This document shows positions 35,317 through 45,080 of a stretch of DNA of 64,000 nt, in pieces. Every line of letters starts with the position of its first letter. Within the stretch, counting starts at the first letter, position 1. The notes beneath the pieces were generated by a model that saw only the letters and a program-made list of their open reading frames with translations, was not told where the DNA came from and searched no databases. The position numbers were made by a program, and so were the translations under genes. Source of the stretch: Fulvia fulva (taxonomy: Eukaryota; Ascomycota; Dothideomycetes; Mycosphaerellales; Mycosphaerellaceae); assembly GCF_020509005.1 (NCBI RefSeq), contig NC_063012.1, positions 3,348,001 through 3,412,000 of the forward strand. Reading direction: 5' to 3'.

Positions 35317-38300
35317 ATGGAGGCTGATTGGATCGAGACGGCCAGGGTAACGGTCCCAAGCCCGTCTCCCAGTGCTCGGCTCACAACATTCGCATTCGAT
35401 CCATCGCAGGAGCTGCTATGGGCCGGCAACGAGCATGTGAGTAGGCCATGGCTCGGCTGTGTTAGCCACCTGGAGCGTGCATCACTGCTTGGTCACCGTC
35501 TCTTCCGCACACGAGTCGCCGCTTTCCGTTCTGACGACCTCGCAGGGTAAGATCACCTCGTTCTATGCTCCAGAATTGCGGAAGTATACTTCATATCGGG
35601 GCCATGTCAGTAATACCCCACGAGGCGCGCCTGGCAATGCGCCGGTCAAGCAGTTCCTCTTCTGCGACAAAGGCATCATTTCAGTGTCGCCCAGAAGCGT
35701 ACATCTGTCTTCTCGCCGTGGACTCGCACAATGGCATGTGTGTCAGATCGCCATGATTGATCTTCAATGCATGAGCTTCACCAGTCGTGAGGCCAACGAA
35801 GTCATTGTTGCTGGCTGTCAAGCGCACATGTTCCGGATCGACGTCGAGAAAGGCACAGTACTCGAGACCATAACCCAGCAAAGTCCGGTACGATACACTC
35901 TGATGCGACTGGCTGGCCAACACATTTGCGCTGCCTCCCTTGACGGCTCTATACACCTACTGGATCCAAAGACATTGTCTGTAGTGAACAGCTGGAAGGC
36001 TTATGCTGGATCTGTAAACGATATGGATGCCAGAGGTGACTACCTGTTGACGTGCGGCTGGGCACAAGTACAGCATCAAGGAATGGGCCTCGAAAGGCTT
36101 GTTCGTGTATATGACCTCAAAGCTCAGCGCCCGGCGCCTCCTGTCCCATTCCAACAAGGTGCAGCTTCCGTGCGTCTCCACCCTAAGCTTTCGTCTACAT
36201 GCATTGTGGTCTCGCAGAGTGGCCTCGTCCATTCGATCGACATACAAAACCCCGACATGCCAAGAATGAAATATGCACAACCAGACCTACAGTACACGAG
36301 CCTGGAGCTTATGCCATCGGGCAAAGGACTTGCATTAGCGGACAGTAATGGTCAGATCACAATATGGGCGACGCCATCCAAGGTCCAGTTCACCGAATTT
36401 GGTAAAGCACCCGACTTCGCAGATGCCACTGCAAAGACTCAAAAGCTCAGCTGGTCTGGAGAATCGCCACTGAACCAGGTTGGCATACCTTACTATCGTG
36501 AAGCTCTGTTCTCTGGCTGGCCCAACAGCCTGTTACATCAAGTTGGTACACCACCGGCACGTATAGACCCTCTAGACAACACTTTCCGACCCTTCGACTA
36601 TGGCAGAGTCGGCCCAAATCCTCGGAAGGGACGTCGATACGAGGCTTCGCCTGTTAAGGCTTTCACAAAATCCGCGGATCCTTTGGCAGCACCCAAATTC
36701 CTGAGCGAAAAGCCACGGGAGGACGATGGTGATCGAGATCAATCGCGCCGCATGAGCGAAGACTTCGCCAAAGCTCTCGCCCGAGTCCAACTAGATGGTA
36801 CTGCTGCATCGGATGCAAAATTTCTGTATCGGATCGTGGAGATCAAGTACAGCAAATTTGGCGTGGAGGACTTCGATTTCCGATACTACAACAAGACCAA
36901 GTATGCTGGCCTGGAGACACACATCGTGAACTCATATGCAAACCCACTACTTCAGCTGCTTCGCTTCACAATGGTAGCTCGCAACCTCGCTCTCAACCAC
37001 ACTGCGCAAGACTGCAAGCTGGACAATTGTCTTCTGTGTGAACTGGGCTTCCTGGCAGATATGCTGGAGAAGGCCAAAGCTCCAAATTGCCAGGCAACGA
37101 ACTTCCTAAAGGCGCTCAGCAGGGAGCCTGATGCCGCCGCGCAGAATATCCTCGAAGAGAGCATGGCAGGAAGCTCTCTTACCGCCATGCTGCAGAACCT
37201 TCATCGCTTCTTGTTGCAGAAGTTTGAGCGCAACTTCCTATCGGTGGCACCATCTCTAGACCAATTTCATTTGGCGTTTGGCACAATAGGATTGGATCAT
37301 ATGCAATGTCAACATTGTGGCTACGAAAGTAGGGTGGATAAGGTCTGGTACACCCACGATCTGCAATACCCTCAGGTACAAGCCAAGTTCCGGAATGCGC
37401 GTCGATACTTCTCACAAGTGCTTAAGAGCTCTATCGAGAGGTCTCATCAGCACAGGGGCTGGTGTTTGAGGTGCAATGGCTATAAAGCTATGCTGTCACA
37501 TCGTGCGATTCATTGTCTACCAGCAACGCTGATGCTGAACGCTTGTGCAAGCACACCAGAGGCCAGACATACGTGGTCCACGCCAGGTTTCTTGCCGAAG
37601 GAGATTGGTGTCATCGTTAACAACGGTCGCTTCTACCCGTACGAAGGTCAGGATTTGCAGGTTCATCTTCAGCGCGGACACTACAACATGACTGTGTATC
37701 AGCTAGTTGGTGTGGTGGCGGATGTCAAGACAGGGGACCAGGAGAAATCACATCTTGTGGCATCTATAGACACAGCCTTGGCGGAACCGGATCGTTCGCA
37801 GCAAGGCAACTGGCACCTCTTTAACGACTTTCTGGTGCAGAAAATCTCGCCCGAGGATGCAGTCTACTTCAACCCCCAGTGGAAATTACCTTGTGTGATC
37901 ACATACCAGGTCAAATCTAGCTCGCACATCGTTGACGACAGCTGGAAAGAGCGCATCGATACAAGCATACTGTACCGAAGTCCGCAGCAGCCAGCTCTCA
38001 CGCCAGACTACAAATTCACGCCACTGTCCGAGAAGGAACCGCTTCCGGGTAGCACGTCTCATGTGGGTATCGATGCCGAGTTTGTGCGATTACTGCGCGA
38101 AGAGATTGATGTTGGTGCTGATGGGTCTCGAATGATGACACGTCCGGCACGATCAGGCCTCGCTCGAGTCTCTGTACTGCGCGGCGATGGACTGGACCAA
38201 GAGCTACCTTTCATCGATGACTATATCTCGATAGACGAGCCAATCGACGACTATCTGACGAAGTACTCCGGCTTGCAGCCTGGTGACCTGACAGAAGGCT

Positions 38301-38806
38301 CTAGCCGTTTCAAACTTGTCGGCTTGAAGGAGGTGTACAAGAAGCTGTGGGTTCTTTTGAACCTTGGCTGTACGTTTATTGGTCACGGCTTGTCGAGTGA
38401 CTTCCGCATTATCAACATTCACGTGCCAGACTCTCAGGCCATCGACACTCAGGAGCTATTCTCGCTGCGCGAGCGAGCTCGACGCAAACTATCCTTGCGG
38501 TTCTTGGCATGGGTGGTTCTGAAGGAAGAAGTGCAAAAGAATGCTGCCATGGGTCACGACAGCATCGAAGACGCACGCACGGCCATAAAGCTCTGGCGGA
38601 AGTATCTCGAGTACAGCAATGCTGGCATCTTTGAGACCATTATGGATGAAGTCTGGTCTAAGGGACGACAGACGGAGTTCAAAGTTCCGAGTGATATCAA
38701 GCGTCTGCCAGAGACACCCACGGCCAGTGCACCGGGAACACCCTTGCGCCGGCCAGTACGGATGGCGACACCTCAGCGTTCAGATTACGGCAGTCCCACG
38801 AAGTGA
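35317..38806 (+). CDS. PAN2: PAN2-PAN3 deadenylase catalytic subunit
   Basis: Pan2 with Pan3 shortens poly(A) tails in the cytoplasm. Exons 35317-35436 and 35546-38806 join in phase 0 across a 109-nt intron and give 1126 residues, the normal length. The first exon starts [11 protein letters not shown] and ends ELLWAGNEH, joining to [20 protein letters not shown] as in other fungal PAN2. The WD40 part covers about the first 330 residues. The UCH-like pseudo-protease domain follows ([24 protein letters not shown]-type and QHCG zinc motifs). The C-terminal DEDD exonuclease has its acidic residues in [25 protein letters not shown] and [16 protein letters not shown] Pro/Thr-rich tail ends the protein. 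The frame upstream of 35317 is open but not conserved-looking. Confidence 0.95.
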
Positions 38807-39859
38807 AGACTTGCGGAAAGATACGGAAGTAACAACACCTATATTGCATGTGAACACAATCGGCAATCACCTCGGCAGCTCATCATCCGAGCTTGCGCGG
38901 ATCCGACGCAGATACAGTACTTTACTAGCTTCCGAGAAGCAGCGTGCGGGCGGAGCGGCGAGTAGCTAGGTTCCGCAGGGCGTTGGTAAAGACGTACCTT
39001 ACAGGCATTCTAGCCACGTGCGGAGCCGCACTTTCGATTTCACTGTGTCAATAGTCTACGAGAAAGTTCTTCCTAAGTTCTTCCTTGACTTTGCATAAAA
39101 GCATTCCGATTGTGACCCCATGTAGCAGTATCATCAGCATGACTCCAGCACCAGCCGGCTCGGAACACATGTTGCGGATCTTGTGGCACTAGTCCTCTCT
39201 AATGTCTGACATAGCAATTTCCAGAATGTACACCGCGCGTTCATGAACAGAACACAACGTTATAGAGTTTGCTTGAACCTGCTAGGTTTTCTTCGCTGCG
39301 CTTGGCACTTTTCATCCGCTCGAAAGAAGTGGGCTCTGTCGCTGTCGGAAGCGCCCTGTATAAACGATGGTCCCTTCGACGGGTCTTGGGCTGATGCTTG
39401 CCGACGTACTGTGTCGATGTTCTCAGAAGCACCGTTACACGGTATGCATTAGGCGCAGATCTCTACGCCGGTGGGATCGACCAACCTTCAGCTCAACATT
39501 AGTGTTGACGGCTAAAGCTGCTGCTATGAGCCATGTATTTGCTGCATTGAAGGTCTCGCGGTACGATCTGTGGATCGCTTCAATGATTGGGCCGAACCAG
39601 GCAGAGTCTCGAGTCCTGACCCTGAAAGTGGGGAGATGAGCGCCTCCCAATGCCTTCTTGAGTTCTCTGTCGGGGCACATTTTCATGACGTGACTGGAAG
39701 GATCATACCAGCAGCGGATGAGACCAGGAGCTTTGCCGTGCCGGATCTGTGCGACTTGTGGGTTAGATACAGGCTCTCGTATTGGCCTATCGCCTGCTTC
39801 ATCTGCTCGTGGGTAGCGACAGCGTTGGAAAGTTTCCAAGACAAGAATCTTCGAACTTC
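38807..39859. other. Intergenic region downstream of PAN2, doubtful coding content
   Basis: About 1 kb between convergent genes. A 144-codon minus-strand frame (39435-39869) and a 119-codon plus-strand frame overlap each other here. The minus-strand one contains protein-like stretches (DSAWFGPIIEAIHRSYRETF) but lacks an ATG and overlaps the end of the next gene in another frame. It could be a frameshifted continuation of that gene, but I cannot support it as a feature on its own. Confidence 0.4.
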
Positions 39860-41211
39860 TCACGAGCAAGGAGCGCTTCCTTCGTTGTGGCTGCCATATC
39901 GCCGTGTCAAGTCAAGGCATGGTCCTTGAAGATGCCGCCATCCGTAGGCAGAATCGATTCGTGCCATCCATCCGCGCCTCGTCTGATGACAATAGTGTCG
40001 CCATCTGGGGGCCTTCGTATAGAGCTCGGCGTCTTGTGGAAGATTGGGCAAAGTACAGTCCATCGAGACAAGAGTATATGTGTAGCGATTGAACTCTCTG
40101 ATCTCCTCATGGTCGGTGTCATAGTCCGGTATGTTGATTGTGAATCCATGGTTCTTCGTCCGATTGGGCATCTTAATCTGAGGACTCTGTGGTTTATACA
40201 CACCGACCGCAGCTCTGACGACGTTTCGCTTGAAATTATCATCGAAAGCCGCTGCTTCTGGCCAGGCATTGTAGAAATTGCACATCAGCTTCATGAGGCC
40301 TTCCAAGTCGGTGCTGTGCCAGTCCGTGAATGTGATGTTAGCCTGGTTCTTGAAGTAGCACTTGACATCTTTTCCATCCGAGCCTACGAGGAAGCAATAG
40401 ACGAGGCGTCCTGGTTTTGAAGATCGAGACATCATGTTGTATGGCTTGCGGCCGTTGTACTTGATCTCATATTGCGCGCTGCCATTCTCAGGCGGCTGGT
40501 TGAAGATCGTAGCGAACGTCGGGATCGACGGTTGCTGGTCCTGCTTCTGTGGCATGCGGTGTTCACTGGCATGGAGTACTTCAAGGCTAATTTCTACCTT
40601 CCGCAAGTAGCTGAGGTTACGGTCGGTATAGATTAGCCTTTCAGTCCTCTTCTGCAATAGCGCTCGACCTTGGTCGAGGAGCTGCCTATCGGACTCGGCA
40701 ACATTGATTGAGTCGTCGAAATCAGCAACCTCCTGCTCTTCGACGTCCTGCTCTTCATCTTCTTCGCCCGCAGAGTCCTCGTCTTCTGAGTCTAGCACTG
40801 CGGCTGGCTCAGGTCTCGTCGTGGCTCGTGCTGAATTTGGTCTCTTCGCTTCGCTCGCAGAGTCCTCGTCTTCCGAGTCTGGCACTGCAGCTGGAAATGG
40901 TCTCGTCTTGCATAGTGCTGCCTTCGGTCTCTTCGCTGGGGGTAATGCCGGTTCTGGTGAGGCATTGTTGGATGGGTCCTCGCTATTGTCGACAACGGGG
41001 ATGCTGTGTTCAATCTTGCAACGCGCTCTGCTATTCTTAGGCGAATGGTTGAGGTTCGCTGAGTCTCTACGTTATAGCAGAGTACAATGTCGGGGCGGAT
41101 ACATGTCCCAGATCGTACGGGCCTGCTAGAGTGTCAGCGACAGACTACCTCCTGGCCGGGATCGGCGCGGAGCAGCTGAGGGAGCCTTTGTTGTGCAATC
41201 GATAGATTCAT
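39860..41211 (-). CDS. Uncharacterised acidic protein with internal tandem duplication
   Basis: The main exon, 39860-41035, is open for 392 codons. A plausible first exon from the ATG at 41211 (MNLSIAQQRLPQLLRADPGQ) ends at a GTAGTC donor at about 41149 and joins in phase 0 at a CTAAG acceptor. That 5' end is tentative. The N-terminal third holds two consecutive 29-residue units (AKRPK...DSEDEDSASE and AKRPN...DSEDEDSAGE) and then a long Glu/Asp tract. The rest looks globular (LIYTDRNLSYLRKVEISLEV, KPGRLVYCFLVGSDGKDVKC, LMKLMCNFYNAWPEAAAF). The last ~60 residues are Arg/His/Cys-rich, and another frame reads more naturally there. A frame break or unrecognised intron near 40030 is possible. No family is recognised. 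Confidence 0.45.
40763..40936 (-). repeat. Two tandem 87-bp coding repeats
   Basis: Units 40850-40936 and 40763-40849 each encode 29 residues and keep the reading frame. They match at AKRP, TRP, PAAV and DSEDEDSA, which points to a recent in-frame duplication. Confidence 0.8.
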
Positions 41212-41407
41212 GCTGCAATAGCTACTTAAACCGGACGCGCTGCTGTACAATGGCTGGTCTGTACAGCGTCTAAACTCCTCATAATCCTTCGCAGTCGTGG
41301 GCTGTAATTCATTCTGTACACGAAGGCTGCTGCTATTGTTCTATACCTGGGGACCAGCCTTCAATACCTCGGGAGTGGCCTATCAAGCAGTTAGCCATGC
41401 TCAGTAA

Positions 41408-43872
41408 TTATGTGTTGTTGTTGTCTGGGAACGTTATGATGAATGCCTGGGAAGCGCGCGCCTCAGATAATGTCGAACTCTCTGAGCCACGGCATACCCC
41501 ATTTTCCCGCTCTATCTTACTCACCTCATCGGCGTACTTCTTGAAGTTCTCATTAAACAGTTCCGCGAGCTTGGTAACCTATAGAACTTAGCATTTGTGC
41601 TGGAGAAGGGTGGAAATGTTTAGGGGAGGGGGGAGGGGGGAGGGGGGAGGGGGGAGGTGTCAACGACGGCGACACCTTCCACACTGAGGACGCACCTCGT
41701 CACGGAAGTCAGCAGTTCCTGTCCAGCTCTTGGCTGGGTTCAATATCTCATCGGGCACATCCTTGCAGGTCTTGGGCACCTGCAAGTTGAAGACCTCGTA
41801 ATTCTCGAACTCCGCCTTCGCGAGCTCACCACTGTGGATGGAGTCCAGGATAGCACGAGTGTACTTGAGTGGACAACGCTTGCCACCTGTGGTAGCACCA
41901 GCGCCTGTCCAGCCAGTGTTCAACAACCATGCGTTGGTCTGATGGTGTTCGATCTTGTCTGCCAACATGCTTGCGTAACGCATTGGGTGCAGTGCCAAGA
42001 ATGGCTGTGCGAAGCATGACGAGAAAGTGGCCTGTGGCTCGGTGACACCTTGTTCTGTTCCTGCCATCTTCGAGGTGTAACCGCTGATGAAGTGGAACAT
42101 GGTCTGGCTCTTGGTAAGCTTCGAGATTGGTGGTAGCACACCACGGGCATCGCAGGTAAGCAGGATAATGTTCGATGGGTGATTCGTCGAGACACAAGGG
42201 ATCTTGGTATTCTCAATGTACTCGATCGGGTAGGCGCAGCGAGTGTTCTCTGTCAAGGTAGTGTCGTCGTAGTCGACCACACGGGTCTCGGGGTCGAACA
42301 CCACGTTCTCCAAGATCGAGCCGAACTTGATGGCGTTGAAGATGTCGGGCTCCTTTTCGGCAGATAGACCGATGCACTTGGCATAGCAGCCTCCCTCGAT
42401 GTTGAAGACACCGTTGTCACTCCAGCAGTGCTCGTCATCTCCGATCAGTGCTCGCTTCGGGTCCGCAGAGAGTGTCGTCTTGCCAGTTCCCGAAAGACCA
42501 AAGAAAACTGTAACGTCGCCGTTTTGACCCTCGTTGGCTGACGAGTGCAAGGTCAGCACATTGTGCTTCACGGGCATCTCGTAGAAGAGTACAGTGAAGA
42601 TCCTAAAGGTAAGTTGGGTCAGCCTAAGTGCTCGACTTGATGAGGCAGAAGCCATGAGCATCCTGAGGGTGTCTCAGGTGTCCCAGCGAGGCTTCTGTGC
42701 CTGACCTACCCTTTCTTCATTTCACCAGCATACTCAGTACCAAGGATGACCATCTCCTTCTCCTGGAAGTTGATCGAGACCGAGGTGTTGGAGGTCATGC
42801 TGGTAGTGTACCTGTTGGCTGGGAAAGCACCGGCATTGTAGATCACGTAGTCAGGGTGGAAGTGCTCGAGCTCCTTGCGCGATGGCCGGATAAGCATGTT
42901 GTACATGAAGAGTGCATGGTAGGCACGAGCGCAGACGACACGGACGTTGATCCGGTAGCGCTCATCCCAGCCGGCGTAGCCATCAATGACATAAATGCGG
43001 TTCCTGGTGTTGAGGTAGTCGACGGCACGTTCTCTGTTGATGCGCCAGACCTAGACATTTCCCAGTGTTAGCCAGCGATCAGGCCAAGCAAGGCGTTCAT
43101 GCGATGCCACGCGACATGTGCCTGGGGTTGTTCCCGAATGCAGGGCAGCGGCGCTGTCGTGAGAACCGCAGGGCTGGGCCGGGCCCGGCTCACGCTCGGC
43201 TCTGCACGCGAGGGGGCGCATGACGTTGCGCAGCTGCCCCGCCATCCTGCTTGGGACGCGTGTGATGTGTGATGCGCGAAACCCTCTCGCAGCGTCGAGA
43301 TAGCGAGGCACATCGAAAAGGAGGGTCACTCACCTCGGGTGTCATGGGCTTGTTGACCGGTCCCCACCTGCAAAACAATGGTGTCAGCTATACCGCCAAC
43401 AGCGTTTTGCCGCCTCTCAATGGTCGTTCAGAGCAAGAGGCGAGCTGCAGGTTTGTGTCCACCCATCGACACGTACCATACGTTTGATTCACTGCCCTCC
43501 TCTTTGACGATTCGCTTATCCGAGGGCGAGCGCCCGGTCTTGGCTCCAGAGTATGCAGAGAGAGCTCCGGTCGAGGTGATGGCAGAGCCGGTCTCGTAGA
43601 CGAGGGCATCTTCGTAGAGTGCAGCGACTGAAGGGTTGGCAATCTAACGCGGGTCAGACATGTGTCTTGGAGCATTTCGGGCTCCACTGTACTCACAATG
43701 GCTACACGGTCGTAGTCGATGTGTGCTCGGTCGTGGAGCTCCTCCTCAAGCTCCGTGTGCTCGTGGCGTGGCCTGGTGCGAGATCAGCATTGGAGCCGCC
43801 AAAGACGTATGCAGCAGCCTACTCGACACCACCTGGGTGCAGCGCCGTCTTGTTGACACGTTCGGCGACCAT
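41408..43872 (-). CDS. PCK1: Phosphoenolpyruvate carboxykinase (ATP)
   Basis: The enzyme converts oxaloacetate and ATP to phosphoenolpyruvate, the committed step of gluconeogenesis (acuF in Aspergillus). The eight exons are 43823-43872, 43697-43772, 43477-43643, 43334-43367, 42710-43050, 41696-42602, 41525-41578 and 41408-41461, giving 560 residues. The start [17 protein letters not shown] leads to [19 protein letters not shown]. Further motifs are [19 protein letters not shown], the P-loop in [40 protein letters not shown] and [20 protein letters not shown]. The C terminus [15 protein letters not shown] continues with [12 protein letters not shown] after the last intron. Intron 4 is long (283 nt, GC-rich), and intron 6 holds a G-run repeat. 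The last intron (63 nt) has no stop in frame, so a retained form is possible. Confidence 0.93.
41622..41657. repeat. GGGGGGA tandem repeat in PCK1 intron 6
   Basis: About five units of G5-6 plus A lie within the 117-nt intron at 41579-41695. On the transcribed RNA this reads as CCCCCCT repeats, a long pyrimidine tract between donor and acceptor. Confidence 0.85.
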
Positions 43873-45080
43873 TGTGATCTCTGACGGGTTGCTCAAAGAA
43901 GAGGAGTGAAAGTTGCTTTTCTGCTGCTTTGAGATGTTCTCTTTGACGTAGTCGACACCAGAGTTGTCAGGAGGCCCTAAATAGGTTCGTCAATGGATGC
44001 AAGTTTCGGGGGAAGTGCTTGTTGTTAAAGTACCAGGAGTGAATTGTCTTATCGGCTGGGATGGGCGACTAGGAGCTGATTTATTCCCTGAAGTTTCTTG
44101 CTGCGACATTTGCTGCTTTAAACCCTCGGGACAACCCCTTCTGACACGGGTAATCGATCTAAGCCTCGACAGCACAAACGAGCTATTACTTGCTAGCACG
44201 CTCTTATTGGCTTACTCCAGGAGCCTTGTCGTCTCCAGACTCCGCAAAACGTAAACTGTGCCGGGTGAAATCGGGCGTCGGAAGTGATCGGACCTGTGCG
44301 ACGTTCGGCTTATCAGAAAGGCGGGTTTGTGAGTTGCTCGAGCATCAGATGTGAAGGATTGTACGCGATCACTCGGAGTCGTGCTGTTGCTTTGCTGGTC
44401 TGCTTAACAACACGGCGCCTGCACTCAGGCGTGTGCCGGTTGTCTATATATTGGACCATAAGGACGTCACACCGCGTCTGCGGAGGTATTCCATGCTAAC
44501 CTAGGTCCTGTCACGCGGAGCAGCGCAACATGCCCCTCGCGCCTGAGGTTCGCGTCAATCTGGTCGCTGTACGCAGATCCTGTCGAGAGGAGACGTGTCT
44601 GCGAGCTAACTGCTTGTTAAACGGGTGATGCTGAGAGCAATCACAGATCGCTGCCGGCCGACCTGCTTGCAACGTCATGTCACTTTGACAGCATATATCG
44701 TAGGACGTGGTGCTGCGACATACGCATGGGAAAGATTGACTGGAGACTGGTCGAGCTATAAACATCTGGGAGCATGCCAGCAAGACGGCACAATTATCTA
44801 ACAGCCTGTGTCTTGTGTCCTGAGAAGCAACCTGGACACAGATGGTACAGTACAAAGAACAAATGATGGCCAAGACGACGGACCGGATCTAGCTGCGGAC
44901 CCCATGGGGTGATGTATGCACGCCCAGCACGCCAGCGATCCTACTCCGCACATAGCCAGGACGGTATTTGGTTTGCGGCAACAGACCATGTTTGGGGTGA
45001 TTGCTTGAATCATGACGATGCTTGCCTGCGGGTTGATGCTCCTCTCGCCAGGCATGACTGCACTTTGTTGTTTTCCACGA
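43873..45080. promoter_or_regulatory. PCK1 upstream region and 3' flank of the ABC transporter
   Basis: About 1.2 kb between tandem minus-strand genes. It contains the predicted AcuK/ERT1 element at 44262-44274. No conserved frame, RNA gene or repeat was otherwise recognised. Confidence 0.6.
44262..44274 (-). promoter_or_regulatory. Candidate AcuK/AcuM (ERT1) binding site CCG-N7-CCG
   Basis: In the PCK1 orientation the sequence reads CCG ATTTCAC CCG, an exact match to the CCG-N7-CCG element described for the Aspergillus AcuK/AcuM pair. It lies about 390 bases upstream of the PCK1 start codon. The ERT1/acuK orthologue is in the same window. A 6-base specificity site occurs by chance roughly once per few kb on either strand, so position and gene identity, not the match alone, carry the argument. 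Confidence 0.6.

Noticed and set aside
39570..39929. 119-codon plus-strand open frame
   Set aside because: It is antisense to a minus-strand frame of similar length and shows no family feature. Neither can be supported alone.
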